Shown here: piece by piece, positions 1-11,100 of the stretch | Position numbering within the stretch: position 1 is the first letter of the stretch | How the letters are laid out: each line of letters starts with the position of its first letter | From: Morinoia aosen | Lineage: Eukaryota; Arthropoda; Malacostraca; Amphipoda; Talitridae | Direction of reading: 5' to 3' | Length of the DNA: 64,000 bases | Assembly: GCA_030386875.1 (NCBI GenBank) | Contig: CM059562.1 | Coordinates: 73,034,201-73,098,200 of the forward strand | Notes under the pieces: model-generated | The model's database searches: none | Told to the model about the DNA's origin: nothing | Seen by the model: the letters and a program-made list of their open reading frames with translations, nothing else | Translations under genes and position numbers: made by a program

Positions 1-1530
1 AATTCTGAATTGCAAGAATCAATCTGACCTTACCTCAAAAAGAACTTGAAAAATCCGTTTTCATCAACAGACACAAATGACAAAATATCAACCCATTCAA
101 TGAAGGGAAGATAATTCAATAGTACGAATTTCGAGTCATTTGTTTAACGTTAGTATTATAAAACGCAGTACAATTAATTTGCAACGGTGATGCTTTATTT
201 ATGACAGGTATGCCTTTCTTGTCCGGTAGGTACTTTTTTCGGTGGTTATTACACATTTCTTTACACTTATCGGTACACTAACCCGTTATTCTTAGTAGTA
301 CGTTTCCACGGACCTATCGACAGTCAGAGCCCTACAATGTGTAATGCAGTTGCAATAACAAAATTTTGTTATCTACTCTAAGAAAGAAATGGGTAAACTT
401 TTTCGGGAGAGGCCGACATCGATGAGCTATGACTGGTCAAAAAGCAATACGGTTTCAAGTCCAGTGGTGCACTTTACGGTAACACAACATTAGGAAAGGA
501 CCGTTAATAATAACAAAGATTTTCGGATTCTACCACACGTTCCAAACTTATACGGGCTCCTCACGTAAGCCTGTGGAGGGCTGCATGCAGTTGCCCACCA
601 CTGATTCAAGATATCATGAGACTGTACAACATTTGTTCGTATTAGCAGCCCAATCTAACTTTTTCGCTGAGAGTTTCTTTGAATTTAGCCGCCCATGTTT
701 AGCTTCTGCGTTTTGCGATTAAAATTTTAAAATCGATGATGCCCATGACATGAATGCAAACTGAAAGCATTGGTCAAGCCGTGCTATTGCCATGCATGAA
801 CACCTCAACTTGGCTAAACTTAGCAAATTTTAACTTATTTATTCTGCGTTCATTACGTGTAACAGGCTCTCCCTTCTTAGATATATTTTATTTCAAAAAA
901 TTTTCCATCATTTAAGCTTGGACCGATTTAATGACATTAAAAATTTTGCCTATGACTTCATTTTATTAAATCATGGTCATTTATCGTACTCCCAAACAAT
1001 GCATTTGCGAGAAATTATTACCTAAATTTAACAATTTTGTTATGCAAGTGTTGTGACCTTTTCATCTCTACATATCACACAATTAAAATGAGGCTCGTGT
1101 GTGTATGTTCTCAGCTGAATTATCTTCCTCAGCAGTGTACTTATTGGTGGCTAAATTTACCCTCATGTCTGAGTACGGAGGGAGGCCAGAGATAAAACTG
1201 AATACGTTTGGAGATCGATGGAAGAACATTTTCGTGCAACTTATCATGACTACTTCTCCAAAACGGGAGTAATTTCAGAAAAACAAATGCCTAGATGTCT
1301 GCCTCGAAGCTCTCAAACACGCGCTTTCTATACACGAGTCTCATTACCAACCTGGATGTCAACACGGATAAGAGAATTAAAATTTCATATAGGGACTATT
1401 TCCGAACAACGTCTTGAATCAAGAAAAATAAACTCTACATTTTCACTGTTCGTTTTCATAAACTCAGTGTGAATTTGACTTTTGGCTTCGTTTCAAATTG
1501 TTTCCTTAGTCGTTATTGTCATTTGGACTT
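1..1530. other. No supported gene
   Basis: AT-rich sequence, presumably the intron or 5' region of METTL24-like gene 1. A short 84-codon frame at 1218-1472 has no splice or family support. No signal-anchor exon is visible. Confidence 0.5.
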
Positions 1531-1641
1531 TTGTCTTAGTTTGAATTGCCTCTGTAATTTGAAGTTGAATTGTCTCTGCAATTTGTAATTTGAATTGTCT
1601 CTGTAGTTTTTAGTTTGAATTGTCTCAGCAAATTTTAGTAG
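1531..1641. repeat. Degenerate ~31-bp tandem repeat upstream of gene 1 exon
   Basis: About four copies of a TTTGAATTGTCTCTGTAA-like unit end just before the first visible exon of gene 1. Confidence 0.7.
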
Positions 1642-1667
1642 GGAATGTCTGCGAAATTTGGTATTAG

Positions 1668-1823
1668 TTTTAATCCCGCAACAAGATCCAAGTTGGACAC
1701 CTTTCCGGACGACGGGTTGCGTTGGCTGAAGACGCCTCAGGACTTCTTCACTCGCCTCGAGCGCCCCAATGTCCACATCGCCTGCAGGAGGCTGCGAGCT
1801 ATTGGAGGTACATCCTGCCGCAG
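1668..1823 (+). CDS. METTL24-like gene 1, first visible exon
   Basis: The exon reads from an AG at 1666-1667 to CAG|GTACAT at 1823. It encodes SKLDTFPDDGLRWLKTPQDF, then a region with LERPNVHIACRRL and GGTSCRR. An in-frame TAG at 1639-1641 excludes an upstream start for the exon. One leading base and a phase-2 end match exon 2 of the paralog at 12005-12121, which has SKLD and WLNSAQDFL at the same place. The acceptor has a weak pyrimidine tract, so the 5' boundary is less sure than the 3' one. Confidence 0.7.
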
Positions 1824-4800
1824 GTACATAACAATTAAAGTAAATTTTATTTCGAATTAATAAAAGTAATATTCGGTGCAATCGGTTGATCCCAGTTTAT
1901 TCATTCACTGCCGTTGTCATTTAAGTTGATTTTTTTGGATTAACAACGCGCTAGCTGCAAATTAACATTTCTTTATTTCATTTAAAACTCGATGAGATTT
2001 TAATATGTGCATATAACTATCAATCTTTATTTTAACTCAAAGCAAACACCAAAATTTGATTTAGTCATCGACGACTTGTTTATTTAAAAAATTGTGAATG
2101 GTCGAACTGCATGAAAACTATTTAATGTTTTCAAGTCCTTGCCTTTGCGTGGGATATACACACGTTCAACACTAGATTTCAAAAAATTTCCGCCTCAATT
2201 ATTTCCAATGCTATGTATCACTTGGCTTTGAAATTTGACCTGAATGTACGGATATTCGTTCTAAAAAGTACATTTATTTAATAACAATAACTGACTGATC
2301 AAAGGATAACGGCATTCAATCAGAGCTCGAGGCTACAAAGCTATGCTGTAGTACAGCCAAATGAGAAAGGAATCCTCGAGCTACGCGGCGGCATTCAAGC
2401 AAACCTCAATGTAAACTGATGAAAATTCGTTCTAGTTTTTCAACTAGCTCGATGTTCGATTGAAGTTATGAATACCGTGCATTATTTTTTCCTGTTGAGG
2501 TCAAGATTTTGATAAAATAACATCGTACTAATCAAGAAAAGACTACGTTGAATTTTGAACATGGTTCATTTTTCAACAAGGTCGTAATATGATTATGATT
2601 TTTCATAGAAACATGGACGGTCACAAACAGATGTGCATGGATGAAGACGTGTACATCAACCCTCGTAACTGCACCGTCTACTCATTCGGTGTAGCAGACG
2701 AGGTGACCTTCGACACCGCTGTGAGTAAATTAACTTTTCTGCTAAATCTAGTCAAAATATGCACTTATTCTTTGAGTGATGCAAGAACCAGAGTTGGATA
2801 TTACCGGAAGTCCCATCTAGTTCAATTTATAATCAAATTTTGAAATTGATCATTACATGATGCTTAACGATGCTTTTGCAATGAGAGGTTAAAATTGGGT
2901 GAAAACTTCACTGTTATTCAAATCTTATTCAGTAGGATTATGTTACAGAGTGAAAACTAAATCCGACATGCGAATTTCTTGTGTGCAATATCCCTTAATA
3001 ACTTGTGAAGACATCTGGTCAGGTCTACTGTACCCGTCACTTATCTGGTCTTCTGTACCCAGCTGTGTTCTTTAAAAGTTTTCAGAACGGCTTTTCTTCG
3101 CTAAAACCCTCAGGTTTTGGCTTTTCTAAAATAAATTGATCACAGTAACCATTCAGTTTTTAGGCACGTTGTGTGGCCTTCTTAGCCACCTTTTATTTAA
3201 ATAAAGCTTTCTCTTAAGATTTTTATCCACACAAAAAGCGACTGAGCCAATCCTTGTTTCAAATTCTTGAAATCTATAGCCGGTCGCAATGCCATCAATA
3301 GTTGCGTAGGTTCTCCGTTTATAATCGTGTATCTTCACCGTTCATATAATAATCATAATTTAATCATAATCTCAACTTCACTGTAAACTCACCTGCATGA
3401 CTTCCACTGTGAAATAATTCAATACACCAACCCTAGAGCAAAGCTCATCGCTCGTAGATCTTCATTTTCATCGTCCCTTTAAAATCTACTATTTTCGTCC
3501 CTTTAAAGAGCTACTTTAAATTACTATAGCTACTATATTGCACTGTGATTTTGAAACAAATTTTGCAAACTGGATATTTTTCAAAAGATATTAATTGTAA
3601 GTCATGAAATATCACTAATGAGAGTACGTAATCAGAAATGTAAATGTTAATAGCAGCAGAGGTAAAGCATCCTACGATCGATGTTTAAAGGTAAATAATC
3701 TAACTCATACGAGTACACTCAAGGTGTGTCAAATTTGTTCCTCTAAGATAGATAGAGTTGAAAGAGGGGTTATTTAGCTTGAAGAATCCTCTAGATTCAT
3801 TTCACCCAAATGAAAGGAAAAAGACTGAACGGTCGACGTTTTAAAAGTTTTGGTTCGATGCATTTATTTCAAGTGTTTCGAACTCGTTACTTGTTACTTT
3901 CATTCTTGTTGCTTTCTTACTTGTAACTTACGTAATTGTTACTTTCACACTAGTCACACACACACATACTTGTTACTTTCATACTTGTTACTTCCATACT
4001 TATTATTTCCATACTTGTCACTTTCATACTTGTTACGTCCATACTTGTTTTTCCACACTTGTCACTTCCATACTTGTTACTTGTTCCATACCTGTTACTT
4101 GTCATAATGACAAAAAATTGGATGTCCTTCGTTTGACAATTCCTTTGGATGCTTCTTACCCTCAGATCAACCGCTACGGGTGTGAGGTCTTCCTGTTTGA
4201 CCCGACGCTGCCTCCTGATGCTTACGATGATCTTGGCCCCAAAATGAAGTTTTTTCCCTTGGGAATATATTCTGATAACAAGGTGAGGTCAGATCAATTT
4301 TTCACTTTCCGAACATTCTTTTATGTTCCTTCAACAGCCTAAAAATATTTTCCAGTGCTTGAGTAAACACAGAGCTTAGAATTAATATGAAATCATACTT
4401 TTTGTGGAACTTTGATTTCGAGTATTTAAAAAATTACGCGAAATTCCCAATTTCAATTTGATTAAGATTTCTAATTGTGATAACTCATTTTGAGACGTAA
4501 TTACCACCAGTATTTGTGACTAATTCTGCGATGTAAATTGCTTTAGTAATGGCTGATTGTTCGCACGAAGGTTTTCCTCCACGAAAAATACCTGCTGACG
4601 GATTACTGACCATGTTGTCTTAGCGGTTAGCGTGTAAGCTTTTCGTGTCTTTCCTATTATTTTTCCTATTGGGAAAAAGGTTTGCCGAAATTTCCCACCC
4701 GGTCCTCGCGTTTGAAATGAGTACCAACTTATTTTAAAGAGATCGTCATTATATCCGGGAAGAAATTATTATATACAGCAGTGGGAAAATATGTGTATCA

Positions 4801-6751
4801 TATATGTCTGAATTTAGCCTTTAAAAAATCTTTTCTTAATTTGTTCTTAGTTTTTACCAATGAATCTGACGCACTACGAGGATTGGCAGGGCAGCATCAA
4901 CGTGACGCTTCTCACGTACGAAAAATTGCAGCAAAAGCTGGGGCACCATCTTCCTCCTGACTATCTCAAGGTGGGACCTTATTTCCGTGTAATTCAACGC
5001 AGGTGCTTACTCATAGTTGTGTCATACGAAACGGTTTTGAAGGCTGCTCCTATGCATCTATACAAAAATTGCACACAACTTCTGGGGTATTTCTAGAGCT
5101 TTTATGTACAAATCTTAGCGAGTAACACTATCAACTCACAACTCAATACGTTGGTGAGACGACACGACTTCAAAGGAAAACTTATTTGCACATCAGTGCT
5201 CAAGCTCTTATTTTTATTTGGCTTGCCTCCTCAGTACAGGGTTGCTAGATTGACTATTTTCTGGCCCACATCTTCAACCTTAGAGTTTTTTCACATTAAG
5301 TTAGACTATGAAATTCAGTGAAAATCGCAACTCGTTTTTCCCTCACAATTAAAACAACTTATAAAAACAAGCGATTTAATTTCTAAAGGGATAACTCATG
5401 GAAACACATCAAAAAACAATATTGAGCTCAAAATTATTTAAATAATTGTTATAATGTTCGTAGCTGGACATAGAGGGCGCAGAGTGGCACGTGCTGCCTC
5501 ACATGATGGACCGGCAACAGCTGGCCGGCATCAAGCAGCTCGCCGTGGAGATTCACGTCGACGCTTCCATGTTCAACAGACTGGAAGTACGTGGTCAGAA
5601 CTTCGAAGCCAAAATTAGGGGAATTTCGAAATAAAAAACGATTAGGGAAAATAAGTTTCGAGCAAAAACTTCAGGGCGTCCCTAAAAATATTCCAAAACC
5701 AAAGGAATTTTGTGAAATAGAAACTTCTTTTCTGGAATTCTCGGTTAGAATGTGTTTAGTGTGTCTTCATAAATGATGTGTATACGTGACATGGAAGGCC
5801 ATCAAGCAATTTTTATTAGGGCATAAAATTGAATTAGCACATTTTTATGATGATTTAAATGCATTGAAGGCCAAAATTATCCCAAGTGAGGTCTTACATA
5901 TTGGGAAGAGAAATGAGCCATCAAGCGATTTTTATTTGAGCATCAAATTGAATTTAAATTTTTTTTTATGATTAAAATGCCAAAATCAGACCAAGTGAGG
6001 TCATGCATACTGGGGAGAGAAATCGAATGGGCTACTTTAACGAATAACAAAGGCGCATTTCTGAGCACATACTTCATAACACCGAGTCCAGTGAGATAGA
6101 CCATGAATTTTATGAGCGCAGCGAGCATGTCACATGGACTACGGTACTTGTGTACATAATCAGCCCTCGTGTCATACTTCATCCTATGAGAGCCACAGCT
6201 TAAACAATTCAGTTATGTTGTGAACCACCGGTGAACCCGGAGGGAATTTTTATAGTGCTGCGGACCAAACAGTAGGCACAAACTCAATTTTTATAAATAC
6301 CAAATCAAAGCTAAATGAGAGTACGAGACAATTAATGTTTTTTTAACAGTGCTCACTTCAACTGACTTAAAATTTGTGTTGAATCTTGAGCTTCAGTTTA
6401 ACCCGTATCAGTCAACGTGTTAAATGGATAAAAATCAATCTTAGTGGTTTTACCAGTGCAATATTTGATTTGATAACTGAATAAGTGGTAACAAGTAGGG
6501 TAAATTTTTACGTACTTAAGTTGAGGTACGCATAAGGTGACGATGTAAAGTGACCGTACTTATAGATGTATCTTGCGCAGGTCACAGACTACCTGAGACG
6601 GCTTTGGAAGATACTGGAACGACTCCGGGAACATGGATTCCAGCAGGTGCACTACGAGCCCACTCGGTCCCTGGAGTCCCACTACATCGTCCCCGGCACC
6701 AATATCTCCTTCAACACTTGTGGAGAATTATTTCTTATAAGACGGAGTTGA
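1668..6751 (+). CDS. METTL24-like: METTL24-like methyltransferase gene 1 (5' partial, six exons)
   Basis: Joined exons are 1668-1823, 2609-2720, 4166-4282, 4851-4970, 5464-5586 and 6581-6751. They give 265 residues plus a TAG/TGA-type stop at the end of the last exon, with intron phases 2,0,0,0,0. Visible landmarks in order are WLKTPQDFF, a cysteine-containing segment, CTVYSFGVADE, YGCEVFLFDPTL, FFPLGIYSD, LDIEGAEWHVL, LAVEIHVD and GFQQVHYEPTR. This order is typical of METTL24-type proteins, which carry a predicted SAM-dependent methyltransferase fold; members are usually type II membrane or secreted proteins. The N-terminal signal-anchor exon is not visible and probably lies upstream of the window. 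The substrate of the family is not known to me. The gene ends about 1 kb from the 3' end of an opposite-strand paralog at 7768. The family call is firm; enzymatic activity is inference. Confidence 0.85.
2609..2720 (+). CDS. METTL24-like gene 1, CTVYSFG exon
   Basis: Acceptor TTTTTCATAG precedes 2609 and donor GTGAGT follows 2720. The exon encodes NMDGHKQMCMDEDVYINP followed by RNCTVYSFGVADEVTFDTA. VYSFG is the glycine-containing first strand/loop of the family's nucleotide-binding fold. Phase 2 in and phase 0 out. Confidence 0.85.
3880..4104. repeat. TACTTGTTACTTTCA-type minisatellite in gene 1 intron
   Basis: About a dozen imperfect 15-17 bp units end roughly 60 bases before the 4166 exon and form a pyrimidine-rich stretch upstream of its acceptor. 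Confidence 0.8.
4166..4282 (+). CDS. METTL24-like gene 1, FDPTL exon
   Basis: Acceptor CTTACCCTCAG, donor AAG|GTGAGG; phase 0 on both sides, 39 codons. It encodes INRYGCEVFLFDPTLPPD and ends FFPLGIYSDNK. The acidic residue after the second strand (FDPT) is where SAM-dependent enzymes usually bind the ribose. The exon lies just after a TACTTGTTACTT-type minisatellite. Confidence 0.88.
4851..4970 (+). CDS. METTL24-like gene 1, linker exon
   Basis: Acceptor TTTGTTCTTAG, donor CTCAAG|GTGGGA; phase 0/0, 40 codons. It encodes FLPMNLTHYEDWQGSINVTL and ends PPDYLK, leading directly into the LDIEGAEW exon. Two N-x-T sites (NLT, NVT) are present and are possible N-glycosylation sites if the protein is luminal. 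Confidence 0.85.
5464..5586 (+). CDS. METTL24-like gene 1, LDIEGAEW exon
   Basis: Acceptor AATGTTCGTAG, donor GAA|GTACGT; phase 0/0, 41 codons. It opens with LDIEGAEWHVLPHMM and closes with LAVEIHVDASMF. The (K/L)xDIEGxE motif is the hallmark of this methyltransferase group and of the related FkbM-type folds. This is the strongest single piece of evidence for the family call. Confidence 0.9.
5798..6030. repeat. Two-copy ~119-bp tandem duplication in gene 1 intron
   Basis: The unit starts CATCAAGC(A/G)ATTTTTATT and is repeated with about 80-85 % similarity by eye. Confidence 0.7.
6581..6751 (+). CDS. METTL24-like gene 1, terminal exon
   Basis: Acceptor TCTTGCGCAG precedes 6581. The exon encodes VTDYLRRLWKILERL, GFQQVHYEPTR and NISFNTCGELFLIRRS before the stop at 6749-6751. 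The NxCGEL segment is a recurrent C-terminal element of METTL24-like proteins. Phase 0 in. Confidence 0.85.
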   Translation, partial: VTDYLRRLWKILERLREHGFQQVHYEPTRSLESHYIVPGTNISFNTCGELFLIRRS

Positions 6752-7767
6752 AGACCTAAATTAATTTTTTGAATTAAGTTAATCTCTTGAGGATATTCGA
6801 GTGTAAATGTAAAATAGAGAGAGGTTATGCCTGCAATTACAAAGTACGGAAAAGTTCTCTGACTAAATTAATTAGTAATTTCATATATCTACGGTAGGAT
6901 AGTGTGGATATATGAACATTTTTTTTAGCTCACACACGCTCTTTGTGAAAAGCGCAGTAACTGAAAAAATGATAATTGAAAAAGTACCCAGAAGTGGATG
7001 ATAGAGAAATTTTTAAGCTATTTTTTAATATTTGTTCAGAAGTCTAGCGAATTAGCATATATTTCCTTCAATGGTGCTGTATAAACTTACTTAGAATATT
7101 GTTAAAATATGAGAATAAATTAAATAATTGGAAATTATTCTTATCCATCTGCAATATTTTTCTAAATCGTTAATTTGTTATTTCTGATATTGATGTCTAA
7201 ATTAGTTATCAATTATTGGATTTCTTTTAGAATCTTTTTTCGAAAATATCATATATTTTTCATGAGTTACATGATTCAGTTGCCCCAGAACATCTCATAT
7301 CATATTTGTTGAAAAACTTTCTAATTTCAAAAACGTTACCCTCAAAATTCGGATTATTTAAGGGACTTAGTAACATTCTTAATATTAATGACAGTAATAT
7401 TAATTAGTAATGCTGAATGTAACATTAGAAATACTTAGTAATATTACTCCTGAATGGACTTGGTAATATTCGAACCAGACTTTTCTTCCTAATAAAATAA
7501 TAGCTCAAAATTATGATAAGACTACATATAAAGGAAATCAACTTTGAGGTTGAACTTTCGAGGATTAAGGAATGTTTTCTTAATATTTTCAATTATATTC
7601 TAGAATTTTACGTTATCTTGGAATGAAGCTAAGCTGGGTTCTGAAATGTTATAAGAGCCTGTCCGAAAACATAGAGAAACATAATTACACAAATGGTAGG
7701 AAAATTATTCGTTAATTAAATGCAAGCAACCTTCATTGTAATCTTCTGTATTTTTCTGTCTTAGACC
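6752..7767. other. Gap between the two convergent METTL24-like genes
   Basis: About 1 kb of AT-rich sequence holding the two 3' untranslated regions. I see no reading frame of substance and no RNA gene here. Confidence 0.6.
7114..7119 (+). terminator. Candidate poly(A) signal of METTL24-like gene 1
   Basis: An AATAAA lies about 360 bases after the gene 1 stop codon, in the AT-rich gap between the convergent genes. Such hexamers are common in AT-rich DNA, so this is only a candidate. Confidence 0.3.
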
Positions 7768-8103
7768 TTATTTAATACTAAGATCAGGTCTGTAAATATA
7801 AAGCGCCACAATTCTTCTCACATTCTCATCACTTTCATCTCCTCCAGAAAACGTTTCAGAGGCTCGAGATGGTTTTTTGAATTCAATTTTTCTATCAATA
7901 AGCAATTTTGACTTTTCAATCGAAAATGGTTCTCTTTCCCGTACAGCATCAAGCTCTTCGTCTTTGGACGTACCGCATAACTTTTTCGTGGGTAGCAACA
8001 ATTGAATGTTTTCATTGTTCACATAGGACAACAAGTGGACTCTCTTGAAGCCCACAGAAGATAGAAGCAGAAGCTGGTGCCAATAATTTCGTAACGTCGG
8101 TAC
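7768..8103 (-). CDS. METTL24-like gene 2, terminal exon
   Basis: Acceptor TCTCTCAAACAG precedes GTACCG at 8103. It encodes VPTLRNYWHQLLLLSSVGFK then RVHLLSYVNNENIQLL, matching the YLRRLWKIL...GFQQVHY region of gene 1. A 70-residue charged tail follows that gene 1 lacks, ending RRIVALYIYRPDLSIK and TAA. The cysteine-containing CGEL tail of gene 1 is not obvious. Confidence 0.7.
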   Translation of the reverse strand, partial: VPTLRNYWHQLLLLSSVGFKRVHLLSYVNNENIQLLLPTKKLCGTSKDEELDAVREREPFSIEKSKLLIDRKIEFKKPSRASETFSGGDESDENVRRIVALYIYRPDLSIK

Positions 8104-11100
8104 CTGTTTGAGAGAAAACGTTCCTGATAGTTTATAAATATATATGGAACTCATATTTTGCAAGTTAAAACAAATGGGATTTGAGCAATATTACAATATT
8201 ATGTTTCATGAAAGCAAGAACACCTTCAAGCCTTATGGTAGTTTTCTTCAAACTTACGCTTGACAAATTGCTGTTCACTCTCATTTCGACCAAAACTTGC
8301 TTTGTCCTCAAGAGCAAGCCACTGGAAAGGAGCTGTGAAACTGCATTCATATTCAAAGCACGTTCTGACAGCTGAAATAAGGTGTAGGTTACATTTTTCC
8401 GAGTAAAACCATTGATTTACTTCCGTAAATGACATTATATGCTAATGGAGTCCATTTTTACGCATTTTGAAATTTCCATATAGATATATCAACCTTTTCT
8501 GAAACTGTAAACAAATACACACGTATTCTATTACAAAAAATATGTATATTATTCTATAACAAGTGAAAGGTCGTATAACGACAGGGTATTGTTGATTTTT
8601 AAATATTCCGTACAATTTTGGTATTAATATGATAACCTATGAATTTTTCCTTTATTGAACGAATGTGCTTGGGATAAACTGATCGGTTATTTTAGCAACA
8701 CTTTCGCTCCAATAACAATATGCCCGAAAATAATGGTTTCAACACAATATGAAAGAAGACAAAAAGTTGCTTCATAATGCTACAGATCAAACAAGAAAAT
8801 TTAGATTTTGACGATACAGAATGGAAAATCAGCGAAGTGAGCTCTTTTGTAGAAATGACGCTCGAATTGAGACAACGACTGAACGTGGGGAGTGAACTGA
8901 AATTCGGCTCAATCAAAGTATAAGTAATGCTTCATGAGCATTGGGATATCATGTAGGTGTTCCAGAGGGATTGAGCTAGAATAAATATTTTTTAATGTTT
9001 ACGAAGGTAAGGCGTAATTTTGCTCGCAGGCGTGGAAGACTTTAAGTAACAAAAAATTATTTACGGAGCGTGTCAGGGCAAAGCTCGTGCAATGTTGAGG
9101 GGAATGATCATACCTAGGGTGACCCTTTATGAGGATGCTCTACTCTCTATTTTAATATGAGATACTATGAAGCATTTGTAAGAGAAGCTGATATGTAATA
9201 CTAACAACTTACCTGCAAGAAAAGTCTGGGAGTCTTCTGGCGCAGAGATGCATCCGCCTTTTTTACTGACTCGTCTTCACTGTTCAGGAACTGAGCATGA
9301 ATTGATTAAAGTACAGATTTAGAAATCGATCAATTATTATCATAAGAACTATCAGAACTAAAAAAAAATACTTGGTAATTCATTATACGATGGCAGAAGA
9401 GTGGGAGTATCAGATCTATTGAAAAAAGTGGGTTCACTATAGCAATGTATGTACTTGACTACTGCCTTTGTATAAGTGCGAAAGAAAATTATTTCATTTT
9501 CATGAAATTAACGGGCTAAGAATAAAGGCAAGTAAAAATTAAATTCAAACGTAACAATACATTGAAGTATTATATGACGATCGCGTTATAACAAATAAAA
9601 AATAAAACATCACGCACATTTTCGAAGTTTACATATTTGAAATGATTGAATTAACAATTCAAGATCTTGAAGAATTTAATAACGTCAACGTACCAGATTC
9701 GAAGGGCGGCAACGCTGAGGCGCGAATGTAGTCTTACAAGTTACTCCAAAACATGTCAATGCTTGAGTTATCAATATGAAAAAGTGGCTTGTGTAGGCTG
9801 ATTAATTCCCTTCAGTTTTAGAGATTCTCGAGACTCACAAGTAAACCGCCTACTGAGTACGACAAGCGTGATCAGTTTACGCTTAGATTTGAAACTTTTT
9901 CTTTTTTTTAGTTTTAGAAAAAATGAATTGCAAAAATACAAATTCCCCTGATTAAATGAAACTCAGAGTTGTTACCTGCATTTCACTACTACGATTGAAA
10001 TCACCACATCTCTGAGTTTTTACACGATAAACCCTGCAAGGGTGGAATGATAGAATTACTCTTTTTCAACTTGACACCGCTGTTGTTATATACGACCGAA
10101 ACTCCTATGCCTACAAAAAATATAGTTCTAAGCATGTTTCCAAAATATAAATGCAAATCCAAAAATGCTAACATGACTGAAATGTTTTGTATCAAAACTG
10201 AGCAATGAAAAATTTAGAATAAGTTAAAATAAAACAGAATATGTGACAACAGAAACAAACCGCGTGGGCGACTCCCGGGTTGAAATCCAGGTTCCAATCC
10301 CGCACATGCATCAGAGTGTGATAAAAAATTGACACTCACTTGAATATCATTCCTACTTTTGAGGTTGTTTAACATACTGTTGCAACCCAAATCACCTTGA
10401 AAACTTTACTATAATCTATAATAAAGTATACCACTGAAAACTTGCGAGAAATTAAAACAGTGCAAAAAATTCAACATTTGATGATCTGAGTCAGCTCTTG
10501 GACCGCATATTGAAGTGTAACTGTTGAGGCTCTCTTAATTTTGTTGAAAATTGACCTTATCAATAAATATGAGAAATTTACAACGCCAAATCTGTTGAGA
10601 ACTCGAGTGAGCCAATTCAATTTAAAATTTGTTAGTATCAATTCATTTGAATATTTGACTGTGTCAAATCATTAATAGATTTAACTATGTCAGGAGTTTC
10701 TGTGCATCAAACTGTTACACTTGACTGTTTGATTGCGCCTGACGACTGCACTCAAATCTCACCGTTAGCGAGGAGACGCTCTTGCTTGAGAAAATATGAT
10801 TGCTGTTTTTCATTTTGGCGTGATCGTTGCTGTTCGCGTTGACTTGTATGTGTGTGACGTTACATTCTCGATGGTATTCCTGTCGGTGATTACACAAAGA
10901 ATAAAATAATGACAGCCTAATTATATATTTTTTCGGTGGGTGGAGGGAGGAAATTATTCTCGTCATGAAAGTTTTTTAATTATTATAATGAAAAACAGTA
11001 ATACGTCTAAGGCCGATATTTCATATTCAGAAAGTATTTCAACATCTTGTAAAACACGTGCAAAATTTTCCAATATCAGTCTCATTTTTGGTAGCTAGTT

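Noticed and set aside
9700-9730. Possible 21-bp micro-exon of METTL24-like gene 2 (CGCGCCTCAG ... CTG|GTACGT)
   Set aside because: Phase 0/0 would fit, but seven codons with no similarity are not enough, and the flanking exons already join in frame without it.
9976-10034. Possible extra exon of METTL24-like gene 2 (TTGCAG ... ATGCAG|GTAACA)
   Set aside because: Entering in phase 0 from the exon at 10763 gives a stop; only a phase-2 entry is open, which the neighbouring exons do not provide.
10290-10300. tRNA B-box-like GGTTCCAATCC, suggesting a tRNA or tRNA-derived SINE
   Set aside because: No matching A box, acceptor stem or anticodon arm could be folded around it. It may be a SINE remnant but I cannot support that.
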